Below, one piece after another: positions 1 through 13,299 of a DNA stretch of 64,000 bases (positions within the stretch are counted from its first letter, which is position 1; each line of letters begins with the position of its first letter). A model generated the notes under the pieces. The model made no database searches, was not told the DNA's origin, and saw nothing but the letters and a program-made list of their open reading frames with translations. Location of the stretch: contig OX392534.1 of assembly GCA_947623455.1 (NCBI GenBank), positions 11,604,001-11,668,000 of the forward strand, read 5' to 3'. The DNA is from Mimachlamys varia (lineage: Eukaryota > Mollusca > Bivalvia > Pectinida > Pectinidae). The position numbers were made by a program, and so were the translations under genes.

Positions 1-394
1 AAAGTTTGATTAAGTGTAGACGAGAAAGAAATACGGAGTCTGACCCTTTACCAGCCAGAGGGGATTATCTTCATCTCGCGGAGTACACTTGCCCTAGAGT
101 ACAGTGTCTTATAGAGTATAAACTGTTCTGCGTAGCTCTCCATGTGTATTTTATTTTATAAATTAACTGAACTATGGAAATAAGTCCGAAGGGTTCTGAC
201 TCTCTGATCTACTAAATATTGGGGCGACTAGCGGCTCGTAGAGTCAGGATTCCGGTCTACAAATGTAAATAAATATACGAAATTTTAGCGACCCATCCAC
301 GGAACGCTGATTAAGCAGTGTTTTATAAAAGGTTAAGTTTTTTTACACATGCAAATTAGGTATCAATGGAAAGAACAGATACTTTTCTACTAAC

Positions 395-505
395 CTACAC
401 AGGGACCTGATAATTTGTTACAGCTAGTTTTGGACCTAAACTAGGGTGTTTAGAGTAATTTTATACATTTGGGTGGGGGTGGGGGCATTTATATCGAAAA
501 TTTGT
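395..505 (+). mobile_element. MITE-like family C, left-end fragment
   Basis: Starts CACAGGGACCTGATAA and continues through the same TTxxGGACCTAAACTAGGGT arm as the copies at 11.7 and 23.1 kb, then ends in a G-rich tract near 475-487. Only one arm is present. Confidence 0.5.
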
Positions 506-618
506 TTGAAACCTATTCTAATAATACATGCAAGCTTATATTTCATATTTCGCTTAGAAAAAGTGTATTAATATTGATATTTTCACATGTATATGTGCTC
601 TCTTATTATCTTAACTTC

Positions 619-687
619 ATCGTCGAAACCCCACCAGACACCGCTCCTAGAAACGTAAGAGCAGTGTCACGTGGGTTCCCGATGATG
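619..687. repeat. Imperfect inverted repeat
   Basis: Arms of about 29 bp (CATCGTCGAAACCCCAC and GTGGGTTCCCGATGATG) around a 12-bp loop. A further copy of the right arm is at about 1430-1459. Confidence 0.4.
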
Positions 688-896
688 TCTTAACAGTTAC
701 ATGTACGTTTTCTTACTTTCATGTTGTATAATCGGTCATAATTTTAACTAAAGCTTGCCGAATTTTAACTATTTACGGACTTATAAATACAGTTTACTTG
801 ACTTGAGCACACAGTCGAACGTGTTCGCGTATATATACAGATGTTTCACGTAGTCTTCGGTATCAAACATTTAACATTACCGGAACAGTCTGTAAG

Positions 897-936
897 CACA
901 GGGACACGTAACAATGTATTACAACGTGTCCCTGTG
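897..936. repeat. Perfect 13-bp hairpin
   Basis: CACAGGGACACGT and ACGTGTCCCTGTG separated by 14 bp. The outer CACAGGGAC matches the tip of MITE family C. Confidence 0.6.
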
Positions 937-939
937 GTG

Positions 940-3540
940 TAAGTGAGCCTCATTATAGCTCACCAGAGTCGTCATTATTTAACTTGTTTCAATGAAGCAG
1001 CGCCATAATTTAAAGGGGCATCCCGGGGAAGTCTACAATGAAGTTCTTGAATGTACATGCTGTCTGCACCACCAGATACATTTTCCTGTTATTTCAATAT
1101 TCAAAGTCCACTCAAAATGTGTTTATTAGCCACTTGAAAAATTGCATTCCTCGGGAAAGCCCGATAAAAATAGCGCTGATCACGCGTCAGTCAGGTGACT
1201 ATTTTGTAGGGGCCCAAAGGGAGGGGACGCGTAATGTATAGGTCCGATGATGAACCAGACACAAAATCCGTGTATACATTTTTTGAATCATATTCACATT
1301 AATAATCAGACGTTAATTACACACGATATTCATATGAAGAAATTTATGTCGACATCTATGCATCATTTATCGACATCAGTACCTGGATACAACCATGCAT
1401 CGCCAGACTGCACTCTTACATTGTACGTTTAACAGTGTCATGTGGGTTTCCGACGATGACAACCATAGGGCAAACCTAATTTCTGTAAAAAGTTATCTTC
1501 ACGAATCCTCATTTAGAACCATTTCACAAAAGGTATGCATGCATTTTAAAGTACAAAAATAAAATGAAATGATTCCGATTTTTTTTATACAACTCGATTG
1601 AAGATTTTTTTTTCAGACTATCTATATATTCATCTAAAATCTATCCAACTTTCAGCGTCAACATACTTTAACACTTACAATTATGTATCAGGGAAGTCCG
1701 TGCACTCATATGACGCACCACGCACTAAACATGTAGAACACATGTATAATATATATATCAAATTTGGAACTTGTCGAGACGATAATTGTCCAATACTTAA
1801 TCCATTTGTATACGTTATGATAGCTCCGTTTTCATTTTACTTTTTTTTTATGTAAATTTAAAGGTTCGTTAACATTTTCAACACAACTGCATACATGGGA
1901 CATATATATGATTTTTTTTTATAAATTAATGACTTCACTTATATATTGCATATATTTTGATTCATATCAAATTCAATACCGGGGTCCAAACCCGATACTA
2001 TTTGTACAATCCGTATTTTATAGATTAGGTATGACAAGAATTTTTTATCCGCACAGGATGACATAAATTTATTCATTTTGTCCAAATTGAATCTGTATGT
2101 AATTATACATTAAACTCAATCGCACCTATGCCGGCGTTTTACAACGTTTTTGTTTACCGATGTAGCTTGTTATGCGCATGCGTTATCATATGTGACGAAA
2201 AAAAATTTACATGTCCAAATCGTTGATCAACGAATAGTGATTCCCTTTTTTAATTATTGATTAAAGTTTTTGGGAACATATTTCAGCGTAAATCGCCCAT
2301 GTATTTTCCATAAGATTATACGTTTGATTCATATATACAATAATTCTAAATAATCATAAAAAAATATAGTTTTACCGTGATGCCTCTTTAAAGCACACGG
2401 GGATATACAGTATGTGTATATATAAAGTTTGGAACTTACATGTTACACTTTCCCATATGCTATTGATCAATCATTGTCGGCTGTCCTGGTCTACCTTTTA
2501 ACTTAGGACGTTTTATATATCATGTTTTCACAAAAATCCATAACCGAGTCTGAGCTTTTCATGTTTCTGTCAATTATCTTGGTTATATACAATCCCATGT
2601 AAAAAACACTGTCCTTGTTCTCTTTATAAAGAATTTTTTCAGATCATAATATCAGAGGTTTGATTGACAAAATTGGGAAGCATACTTATCGCAAATATTG
2701 TCAGTATTATATTTCTGAAGATTGTGATGTTAATAAGGATACTGTACATACGGCCATATCATAAATATAGTATTACATACCTGTAGTAACAGTATTGTGA
2801 CGCCATAAACAAATGACGTCATATGGTTGTCTCGGTAGTGAAATCGTACCGTCAAAGAAGAAATTTGTCTTTCTTATAGTTTAATATAGTATATAGTATA
2901 ATTAAATAAATACCTTATTACATTGACACTCGTGTAAGATCCTCTATATATGTAACTGAGTAAACAATTTGGACACAACTGCGATTCCCCTGGCACACAC
3001 GTTATAGATCAGAGAGATGGATTCATAACCAGCTACTACGGAGGAGACCATATATACACAATACTGATCACCATTATAATTTATTATACGGAATATATCA
3101 TTACAAAATATAACTGGGAGAAAAATTATCTTTAATTACTATCAAAAGCTGGTCGTCTTGATGTAAGCACAGTCATTAAAGAATTTGAATTCACTCTTCT
3201 GATTCTAAAAACAGTGACCCCATTGCTCAAGTTACATTGTACTTTCGTTTTGTATGCATTTTTTATTACCTATCTCTGATCGACCAGCGGTCACCGCTTA
3301 ATATTAATTATGTATCGCCATTTGGGCAAGTACATTTTGAACAATGGGCCTGAACGGTCATTTGACTATAACATCGATAATGCACTGTATGGGTCAATTC
3401 AAGTGTTATTTGGTAAGAGTTAACCAAACATGAACTGGTTTGAAGTTTCATTCACGTCAAAATTCAAGGACAGCTGTACGAGTATTTTAGAAAACATTGA
3501 ATTTGAAATCATTCGTCACTGGTGAATTAAAATAGAGAAG
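940..3540. other. AT-rich intergenic, no gene recognised
   Basis: Short open frames only, none with splice context or recognisable motifs; scattered poly-T tracts. Nothing supported. Confidence 0.5.
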
Positions 3541-3560
3541 AAATTTAAAGGTTTTTTTTC

Positions 3561-3905
3561 AAAATGACGGCCATGGCAGCCATATTGGATTTCGGATCAG
3601 TCCATGCTGAGCTTAATTGCATGGATGGACGTTGATAAAAAGTTTAAATTGTGTTTTCAAAATGGTAGACATGGCTGCCATATTGGATTTCGGATCAGTC
3701 GGTGCTGAGCTCAATTGCATGGATGGAAGTTGATAAAAAGTTTAAATTGTGTTTTCAAAATGGTAGACATGGCTGCCATATTGGATTTTGGATCAGTCCA
3801 TGCTGAGCTCAATTGCATGGATGGAAGTTGATAAAAAGTTTAAATTGTGTTTTCAAAATGGTAGATATGGCTGCCATATTGGTTTTTGTACGGACCCGAA
3901 AAATG
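3561..3905. repeat. 98-bp tandem repeat, about 3.5 copies
   Basis: AAAATGGTAGACATGGCTGC recurs at 3561 (variant), 3659, 3757 and 3855, exactly 98 bp apart. A diverged relative of the head occurs near 4033. Confidence 0.85.
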
Positions 3906-4609
3906 ACAATACAGTACTTGATCAGGACCACATAAGGATCACTTAAAGCAAGATTCAGCTCAATCGTATTGTTGGAATTTGAGAACTTTGAAATATGTGT
4001 TGTGCAGGCAAACAATGATTATGCAATGTCACAAAATGGCCGCTTTAACTGCCATATTGAACTTTTGTGGAGTCCGAAAATAACAGCACTTTGTTCGCTT
4101 CCCTCACGATTTCGGGTCAGAATAATCTAAATAAACATGGATGGTGGATTAGGACAACGCGTTCATTGATATACCGTGCAAAACTTGCTACATTTTTGTA
4201 CAATCCTTTATGTCTGTTACGGTAACATGCCGGTCAGATAGTTGCCATTTATTTAGATTTCTGCACTTTCTTCAGTTATTGTCTGTGGTTATAACCTGTC
4301 CATCATCACGCCATAATCAACTCTACAGCAGGCTATCTCCTATTGTACAAGAGCTATAGACACTCGTCATGCAACGTGCACATAATTAACTTCCTCTTGT
4401 ATAATAAAAGTTGAAATGTATAAAAACTAAATGGCGTGTTAGGCGCAAAGGACGTTTAAATGGATACTTCGTCTGGTGATCGTCAGTGAGTCTGCAGTAA
4501 GTGTTTAACAGGAATATCTCCGAGAGGGAACAGTCATAATCAGCTCTATCAATATCAGACACATATTGTGTTATCCTGTTAGTGTGAGGCAAAGTGATTA
4601 AGTGTACGT

Positions 4610-5530
4610 TTGATTATATTGTCAGTATATTGTATCCGGTTTATATCGTATCGAACTTATGTCACGCTTATATCAATATATCGCAAAGAGCTGTTGTCAA
4701 TACATACATATCGTATCATGCTCATGTCAGTATATCGTGTGGCGGTTATATCAATATATCGCAAAGAGCTGTTGTCAATCCATGTATATCGTATCGGGCT
4801 GATGTCAATATATCGTGTGGCGCTTATATCAATATATCGTATTGAGCTGATGTCAATATATCGTGTGGCGCTTATATCAGTATATCGTAAAGAGCTGTTG
4901 CCAATACATGCATATCGTATCATGCTCATGTCAGTATATCGTATATATGGAGCTTATATCAGCATATCGTAAAGAACTGATGTCAATATATCTGAACGGG
5001 CTAATGTCATTGAACTAATCGGACTAATGTCATCATATCGTTTCATGCATTAATGTCAATATATCGTATCGTACCTGTGATAATATATTGTTTTGGGGTT
5101 ATTTCAATATATCGTGTCTGGTCTTTGTCTTTATGACGTATCGAGAAAATGGCATTATATCGTATGGGGCTAATGTAAATATATCGTACATATGTCGCGT
5201 TAATGTCAATATTCTAAATGTATCGGCTTAATGTCAATGTATTGTATCGGGCTTAGGTTCATATATCGTATTAAGCTAAGGTCAATATACATATACCAGT
5301 TCGTGCGAATGTCGGTCAATATATCGTATCGGGCCAAGGTCAATATGTCATTTTGTGGATATGTCAATATTTCGTATTGGTCTTATGATGATATAACATA
5401 CTGGGCTGATGTCAATATTTCGTATCGGGTTTGGTCCAGGGTCAATATATAACACATCGGCCTGATACGAATGTGTTGTACATATCACTATATCACGTCG
5501 GGCTGATGTCAGTGTATCAGGCTAATGCAA
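4610..5530. repeat. Degenerate 24-bp minisatellite
   Basis: Variants of TGTCAATATATCGTATCGGG repeat at about 24 bp, most regular at 4740-4930, decaying to 5530. Frames stay open because the unit is divisible by 3. Confidence 0.8.
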
Positions 5531-5539
5531 GTCTTATCA

Positions 5540-7190
5540 CGCTTTCACGACGTTTACGAGCGGTCATTATAGCGAATCTTTCCAGTGCATCCCGACGTTT
5601 ACGAGCGGGCATTATAGCGAATATTTCCAGTGCGTCCCGACGTTTACGAGCGTTCATTACAGCGAATCTTTACAGTGTATCCCGACGTTTACGAGCGGTC
5701 ATTATAGCGAATCATTCCAGTGTATCCCGACGTTTACGAGCGGTCATTACAGCGAATCTTTACAGTGTATCCCGACGTTTACGAGCGGTCATTATAGCGA
5801 ATCATTCCAGTGTATCCCGACGTTTACGAGCGGTCATTATAGCGAATCATTCCAGTGCATACCGACGTTTACGAGCGGTCATTATAGCGAATCATTCCAG
5901 TGTATCCCGACGTTTACGAGCGGTCATTACAGCGAATCTTTACAGTGTATCCCGACGTTTACGAGCGGTCATTATAGCGAATCTTTCCAGTGCGTTCCGA
6001 CGTTTACGAGCGGTCATTATAGCGAATCATTCCAGTGCATACCGACGTTTACGAGCGGTCATTACAGCGAATCTTTACAGTGTATCCCGACGTTTACGAG
6101 CGGACATTATAGCGAATCATTCCAGTGTATCCCGACGTTTACGAGCGGTCATTATAGCGAATATTTCCAGTGCGTCCCGACGTTTACGAGCGGTCATTAC
6201 AGCGAATCTTTCTAGTGTATCCCGACGTTTACGAGCGGTCATTATAGCGAATCATTCCAGTGTATCCCGACGTTTACGAGCAGCCATTATAGCGAATCAT
6301 TCCAGTGCATCCCGACGTTTACGAGCGGTCATTATAGCGAATCATTCCAGTGTATCCCGACGTTTACGAGCGGTCATTACAGCGAATCTTTACAGTGTAT
6401 CCCGACGTTTACGAACGGTCATTATAGCGAATATTTCCAGTGCGTACCGATGTTTAGAGCGGTCATTATAGCGAATCTTTCCAGTGCGTCCCGACGTTTA
6501 GAGCGGTCATTGTAGCGAATCTTTCCAGTGCGTACCGATGTTTAGAGCGGTCATTATAGCGAATCTTTCCAGTGCGTCCCGACGTTTACGAGCGGTCATT
6601 ATAGCGAATATTTCCAGTGTGTCCCGACGTTTACGAGCGGTCATTATAGCGAATCTTTCCAGTGCGTCCCGACGTTTACGAGCGGTCATTACAGCGAATC
6701 TTTCCAGTTTGTCCCGACGTTTAGAGCGGTCATTATAGCGAATCTTTCCAGTGCGTCCCGACGTTTACGAGCGGTCATTATAGCGAATATTTCCAGTGTG
6801 TCCCGACGTTTACGAGCGGTCTTTATAGCGAACATTTCCAGTGTGTCCCGACGTTTACGAGCGGTCATTATAGCGAATCTTTCCAGTGCATACCGACGTT
6901 TGGAGCGGTCATTATAACGAATCTTTTCAGTGTGTCCCGACGTTTACGAGCGGTCATTACAGCGAATCTTTCCAGTTTGTCCCGACGGTTACGAGCGGTC
7001 ATTATAGCGAATATTTCCAGTGTGTCCCGACGTTTACGAGCGGTCATTATAGCGAATCATTCCAGTGCGTCCCGACGTTTAGAGCGGTCATTATAGCGAA
7101 TCTTTCCAGTGTGTCCCGACGTTTACGAACGGTCATTATAGCGAATCTTTCCAGTGCGTAAAATCCCGACATTTACGAGCGGGTTATTGT
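5540..7190. repeat. 45-bp minisatellite, about 36 copies
   Basis: Unit CGACGTTTACGAGCGGTC + ATTATAGCGAATCTTTCC + AGTGCGTCC; spacing is 45 bp (5641 to 5686). From about 6448 some units lack one base (TTTAGAGCGG), giving 44-bp variants. ATTATAG/ATTACAG and TCTTT/TCATT variants are interspersed in runs. Confidence 0.92.
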
Positions 7191-7199
7191 TATGAATCA

Positions 7200-8440
7200 G
7201 TGTGTAAGTTTCCGATGTTTACCAGTGGGATGTTATGTGGAATCCTGCCACTGAAATGTTTGTTACATGTATAATACGGTCATATCCCCCAAAACGAGGT
7301 CGCTTTATAAAAACAGATCCTCTTTTCTATAACACGTCAGAAGTTTTGATGATAAAATCTGCAAGCATCTATATACTCTCGGGGCATACGGAGAGATGGA
7401 GGTTGCTGGTGTATGTAGGTATAAACATAGATAAACACAGCCTGGTCTGGATATAACACGTACACATGTACCTCGCTGTCTTATGGTAGCTGTATAAGTA
7501 AACTAACTCAGGTTGCCAACCCACTCCCGCTACCTGTGCTCAGCATTTGACATTTCCCTAATACGTAGCATGTGTTTGCGCCATTCAGTCATTGATTTAC
7601 CTACAAAGTGAAATTAACATCATCGTGTACGTTAAAGAATACCAAACTGTTGTCGAGATGTAATTAAGAATGCCACCCTTTATGGAGGCTTTCACTGCGA
7701 GATCGTATCAGGATCTGTCAGGATGGCGTTATAGATGTCATATAAGTAATCACCGCTAATGTAGGCTGTCTTCACCAATTACCCATCATGCTCCAGCGTG
7801 GTGACGAATTACCCATAATGCCCTAAACACTATGATGCTGTTTCCGTAAAGCTTGGTTGTCATCCGCCAGTAGAATGTAATATCAAATCTCCCCAACGCG
7901 TTCAATCCGAGGTCTTAATATTAATACTCCCCGGTTATACGCAATGTATGTTTCTAAAGGACTCCAGATTAATATACTAGGTCATGATGTGTGTCATCGA
8001 AACGTTTATACCTGTCGACCTTAATTTGGGATTCTTTGGGAATTTGACGAACGAAATAAGCATTCAAATTCCCCACAAAATTTTAGCCAAATTGTTTTAT
8101 ACGAATGCGCGAACTTTCCTTTTTTTAAAAAATCACAAAGTCTATCAGGAGGTAACAATCACAACAAAAATTGCTGCTTAACACGCTTTTAATATACAAT
8201 TGATTTTCCTGGCCTATTATGACGTCACAAGCGAGTGGCCTCGTTCTTGGTCGTGAAATATGCAGAATTAAGATGTCAGCTCAATGTTACCACAAAGTCT
8301 CCAGACCACGGGTGCAAGATTGGGTGTTTTAATATGGTATCAAAACACTACAATATATAATCTAACTTAATATAAATGTTTCATTTCCCATTGCATAAAT
8401 TCTTTAATGGTTGTGCTACATAAAGCTTTTTCATAATTTC
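7200..8440. other. No confident gene
   Basis: Unique sequence apart from the small minus-strand island at 7696-7765. Includes the dispersed words AATTACCCATCATGC and AATTACCCATAATGC near 7780-7822, a short direct repeat. Confidence 0.5.
7696..7765 (-). CDS. Candidate exon, unidentified
   Basis: Minus-strand stretch after GAAGACAG| reading YISGDYLYDIYNAILTDPDT and ending either at CA|GTGAAA or at an in-frame TGA three bases later. It could follow the 28.8-kb island in phase (1 to 1), but lies 21 kb away. Splice signals are weak; it may be chance. Confidence 0.18.
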
Positions 8441-8454
8441 AAATCTGTCAGAGG

Positions 8455-9030
8455 TCTTTGCCGAGGTCTATTGGCGGGAGGCCCCCGCCGATGTCTACTG
8501 GTGGGAGGCCCCTGTAAAAGTATACTGGTGGGAGGCCCACTTGGAAGTTTACTAGTGAGAGGTCCCCGCTGAGGTCTACTGGTGGGAGGCCTCCGCCGAG
8601 GTCTACTGGTTGGAGGCCCCTGTGGAAGTATACTGGTGGGAGTCCACTGGAAGGAGGCCCCGCCGAGGTCTACTGGAGGGAGGCCCTCGTGGAAGTCTAT
8701 TGGTGGGAGGCCTCCGCCGAGGTCTAATGGTGGAAGGCCCCTCCTTGGGCTACTGGTGGGAGGCCCCCGTGGAAGTTTACTGGTGGGAGGCCCTCGTGGA
8801 AGTTTACTGGTGGGAGGCCCTCGTGGAAGTTTAGTGGTGGGAGGCCCCGCCGAGGTTTATTGGGAGGCCTCCGCCGAGGTCTACTGGAGGGAGGCCCTCG
8901 CGGAAGTTTACTGGTGGGAGGCCCCGCCGAGGTCTATTGGGAGGCCCCCGCCGAGGTCTACTGGAGGGAGGCCCTCGTGGAAGTTTACAGGTGGGAGGCC
9001 TCCGCCGAGGTCTACCGTTGGGACGCAATG
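8455..9030. repeat. 27-bp GC-rich minisatellite
   Basis: Unit GGAAGTTTACTGGTGGGAGG + CCCTCGT, with GCCGAGGTCTACTGG variants; spacing 27 bp at 8771-8798. About 20 copies; several units lost 5-9 bases. Open frames on both strands are a by-product. Confidence 0.88.
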
Positions 9031-9039
9031 TGTTACAAA

Positions 9040-10260
9040 TATTTCATATAACACTTGTAATCGAAGAAGGATTTCATCCATTTTTTTATACAATTAACAC
9101 ATTTTCAATATAGGTGCCCTCTTCCTTGTTGAAATGGAGTACCAGGACGTTTTATAAACAGAAAGTTTTTGAAAATGATTTTATCATCATTCTTGACCTT
9201 GCTTGCTATCAAGTTTGTGATATAAAGGTCAACTTTATCTCACATTGAATGTTACAAATATAAGTTTTGTTTGTCGAAACAATTCGGGTTTGTTCCGTAA
9301 AATGATAAGTGTGTTTCACGTCTGTTACGTAGTTAGGTAATGAGATGGATGGCGGTGTACACATTTTTCACTAAACATTGGTGTACGGTACTTGGGTGTC
9401 ATCCAATGTTTTGACGCCGTTTGCTACTTACTATCCCAAAGCATCATTCAATGACAAGTCTGCCAGGTGTTGAGAAACCGGGGCGACAAGTTAGGTCGTT
9501 TTTCTGTCTCGAAGATCGCTGGAATGCAAACAGTTTCCAGAAAGTTAATTTAACAACACCCAGCACCGGCCTGTCGATCATTAATCTATCGGTCGCCTCA
9601 CATGATCAGTTTAAAATTCGTTGCACACGTTTTAAGTATTAGAAGACGAGACCTGCCACCTGCTCCCACTCGCTCTCTCCAACACAAACCTTACCGCTGC
9701 CTTGTTGCTAGGCTATTGACGGCAATGGAAGCTTTTTACATCAGAACTCTGAACAGTTGACGAACAGAAGTGATGGGTTATTCACCAGACAATGAGCGAG
9801 AAAGTCTGCACACGTTGGTATGATTCTCAGAATCATCACACTCCCGTGTGCGTGCATGATCGGTATGCAGTGTTAGCCTCGCCATTTCTAGATTGTTGGT
9901 TTGGAGTAGGTGCTGTTACCTAATTGCCGCTTGCTGACAGTAGACAATATTACATAATAGACGCATTTATCTGAAACGATCACGGAGATGAACTTGTTAA
10001 ACTTGACTTGTGCTGTGTAATTTTGAATGCTGTTATTTCGTTTTGTCTCCATCCCAGAGACACAACTTATCTGTTAATATCTTTGTGGGTTTATTAAATA
10101 TTTGTTTACGCTGAGTGTTAGAACATATTCTAGTAAATAGTGTTTATATCTCACATATCCGTAGTTATACCATGTACTTAGATATCAATCTTATTCCCTT
10201 GCCGTATTTATAATTACAGTATTTGAGTTAACTATCAACGGTCTGTGATCAGCCTGGAAC
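9040..10260. other. No gene recognised
   Basis: Unique sequence with only short open frames, none with motif support. Nothing seen. Confidence 0.5.
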
Positions 10261-10264
10261 AACC

Positions 10265-10735
10265 ACTCTCATGTAACTTAACCGGTACCTATTGACATCT
10301 TAGTCGTATTTCCGGTAACTTTACCGGTACCTAATGACATCATTGTCGTATTTCCGGTAACTTTACCGGTACCTAATGACATCATTGTCGTATTTCCGGT
10401 AACTTTACCGGTACCTAATGACATCATTGTCGTGATTCTGGTTACTTTACTGGTTATCTAATGACATCTTAGTCGTATTTCCGGTTACTGTACCAGTATT
10501 TAATGACATCATTGTCGTATTTCCGGTTACTTGACCGGAACCTTTTGGAATTATTGTCGTATTTCCGTTTTTTTTACCGGTACCTAATGACAATATTGTC
10601 GTAATTCCGGTGCCTATGCCGGTGACACCAAATGCGTATTTCCGGCTACATTTCTTGTACCTGGTGACACCATTGTCGTATTTCCGGTTACTTTGCCGGT
10701 ACCTGGTGACACCCATTTCGTATTTCCGGTACCGT
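10265..10735. repeat. 42-bp minisatellite
   Basis: Unit with ACCGGTACCTAATGACATC, then ATTGTCGTATTTCCGGTAAC; spacing 42 bp (10323 to 10365), about 11 copies, increasingly diverged to the right. CCGGTAA/TTACCGG half-sites make each junction partly palindromic. Confidence 0.88.
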
Positions 10736-11000
10736 TACCATCATAAAAACTAGCACGCGACTTAATCACGTACATGAACGTATAATCATTTAAGACTTTA
10801 TTAATCTTTCCACCAAAGACGATTGAACGATTGACAGCGCGCAAAAGTCCTTGCTACGACTGAATGACCAAATTACCCAACGATCCTACTTACAAGTCAC
10901 AAAAGCAATATACTAATTTACTCAAAGGTTATCAAACTCAAAAGGAGCACATTGCATGGTGCGAAACTGTATAGGACAGTGACGCTTAATTATCGCTTAC

Positions 11001-11167
11001 CGTCAACGTCACTTCCGCGGCGCCCTGATCAAATACAACGGAAATGTCGCTCTGTGCGGATAGCTCCAATCTTTGCCTAACCATGGACATCGTGTACACT
11101 TGATATCCAAGGGCACTCGGAACGACCGGCTCAATTCCCGGGAGTGATAATATTACATTACGGCCGA
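11001..11167 (-). CDS. Candidate exon, BPI/LBP-like N-terminal barrel fragment
   Basis: On the minus strand a G+C-rich island is open for about 55 codons and ends ACG|GTAAGC. It reads LPGIEPVVPSALGYQVYTMS then MVRQRLELSAQSDISVVFD. From memory this resembles the GxYxFYSMxIxxxQLPxSxIS stretch of BPI/LBP proteins (secreted lipid/LPS-binding proteins). The 5' boundary is uncertain: the acceptor AAATAG has a poor pyrimidine tract. Joined to the island at 26450-26543 the phase fits (0 to 0), but that island lies upstream, not downstream, on this strand. Single-exon evidence only. Confidence 0.33.
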
Positions 11168-11678
11168 CTATTTATGCTCGTTTTCCATGCAGATCTATAC
11201 ATTGTGCTGTCTGATCACATTTTCAGAGAGTAATCAGTGGTCTGCTATTGGCAGTTTAAGCTTCAGTTCAGCCTTTCAAGTACTTTGTTTTATAACAATG
11301 CTTCGGCTAAATGATCGTGTTAACTGGAGAGTCAGACGTACAAAGATGGACGACAGATTTCACTGGAATCGAAGTGGGTTCCCCAGCTTATAAACGATCG
11401 ATTAATCTTCTCAGAACCACGTTTGGCTGGATACAAATATTGGCAACCATGTTGTAAAAATAATAAATCGAGTTCTTATGAATCTTTATTATAATGTAGT
11501 TCGTAGGTGGTTTTAAAGCAGTTTACAAGTAAATATTGAAGCCTACCGATTACACATCATGTTATTTTGCTATATGACCCCTCGTGTGTGTGATGATATT
11601 ATCTGTTGCCAACTTCCCCAGCTTATCTCGGTCAATAAAAAAAGACTGATGTTTGTTGATAATGTTATGATAAAGTGG

Positions 11679-11932
11679 CCACAGGGACATGAAAAAGTTA
11701 TAACAACTAGTTTTTTTTACCTAAACTATGGTGTTAAGAGTATTGTTACATTTATGTTGGGTTTAAATCAATTTTCGATTAACATGCCCCTATGACCATT
11801 GAGGGATGGGGGATTGTTTTTTAATTGATCATCCCCCCCCCCTTCCCCTCACAAGTGTAAAATAAAATTCCTTTAAATATCTTAATTTAGGTCCAAATCA
11901 AGCTGTTACAAATGATTAGGTCCCTGTGATGG
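11679..11932. mobile_element. MITE-like family C, full copy
   Basis: About 250 bp from CCACAGGGACATGAAAAAG to TTAGGTCCCTGTGATGG. The ends are imperfect inverted repeats extending inward through the CCTAAACTA / TTTAGGTCC arms. A CCCCCC tract lies in the centre. No coding capacity. Confidence 0.6.
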
Positions 11933-12249
11933 TCGGCAACTTCTTGTCTTTGATTGGTTAAACAAAAACTATATGCTACATGATGGTTTAAAGATTGTCA
12001 TCCTTTTATTCATCGTCCAATCAATTTAATAGCTAGTGCTTGGATAGTCTGTATATATGCGTTCATGTGTGTATGGGTGCTGGAGACAGTTGGTGTACAG
12101 TAGCTGCCCCCTGTGATAGATCGGATCTGATGCCGATTTTAGAATGATACCCCACTGAAACACCATGCCGAAGACACACAACGCAACATTCTGCCACATT
12201 ATGCTGACAACGGGTACCAATAAGAAACAACAGCTGACAGGACGTGTCC

Positions 12250-13295
12250 CTGCATGGAGAAAGAATCCATAGATGCAGAATCCATTGAGACAGAATCCAT
12301 ATAGAAAGAATCCATAGAGACAGCATCCATAGAGACAGAATCCATAGAGACAGAGTCCATGGAGACAGAATCCATAGTGAGGAAATCCATGGAGACAGAA
12401 TCCATAGAGACCGAATCCATAGATACCGAATCCATAGTGACGAAATCCATGGAGACAGAATCCACGGAGACAGAATCCATGGAGACAGAATCCATAGAGA
12501 CAGAGTCCATGGAGACAGAATCCATAGAGACAGAATCCACGGAGACAGAATCCATAGAGACAGAGTCCATGGAGACAGAATCCATAGAGACAGCATCCAT
12601 AGAGACAGAATCCATAGAGACAGAGTCCATGGAGACAGAATCCATAGAGACAGCATCCATAGAGACAGCATCCATAGAGACAGAATCGATGGAGACAGAA
12701 TCCATAGAGACAGCATCCATAGAGACAGAATCTATTGAGACCGAATCGATGGAGAGAGAATCCATAGAGACAGAATCCATGGAGACAGAATCCATAGAGT
12801 CAGAATCCATGGAGAGAGAATCCATAGAGACAGAATCCATGGAGACATAATCCCTAGGGACAGAATCCATAGAGACAGAATCCATATAGACAGAATCCAT
12901 GGAGAGAGAATCCATAGAGACAGAACCCATAGAGACAGAATCCACGGAGAGAGAATCCATAGACACAGAATCCATGGAGACATAATCCATAGAGACAGAA
13001 TCCATGGAAACAGAATCCATAAAGACATAATTCATAGAGACAGAATCCATAAAGACAGAATCCATAGATACAGAATCTATAGAGACCGAATCCACGGAGA
13101 CAGAATCCGTGGAGACAGAATCCATAGAGACAGAATCCATAGGGACAGAATCCATGGAGACGGAATCCATGGAGACAGAATCCATGGAGACAGAATCCAT
13201 AGAGACAGAATCCATGGAGACAGAATCCATAGAGACAGAATCCATGGAGACAGAATCCATGGAGACAGAATCCATGGAGACAGAACCAATTCCTT
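12250..13295. repeat. 15-bp (30-bp dimer) minisatellite, about 70 copies
   Basis: Unit GAGACAGAATCCATR, with CCATAG/CCATGG alternation making a 30-bp dimer in places. The 15-bp period keeps frames open on both strands (Met-Asp-Ser-Val-Ser on minus, Met-Glu-Thr-Glu-Ser on plus), so the long open frames here are not evidence of a gene. Confidence 0.93.
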
Positions 13296-13299
13296 CTAT

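Noticed and set aside
5431..6471. A 346-codon open frame made of a 15-residue repeat
   Set aside because: The period of 45 bp keeps the frame open; it starts in a different minisatellite, and 44-bp units to the right break the frame. No splice signals or start context.
5540..7190. CRISPR array
   Set aside because: Contiguous tandem units without unique spacers, in a eukaryotic genome.
8582..9097. Gly/Arg-rich open frames on both strands
   Set aside because: Product of the 27-bp repeat; no start context and no unique sequence.
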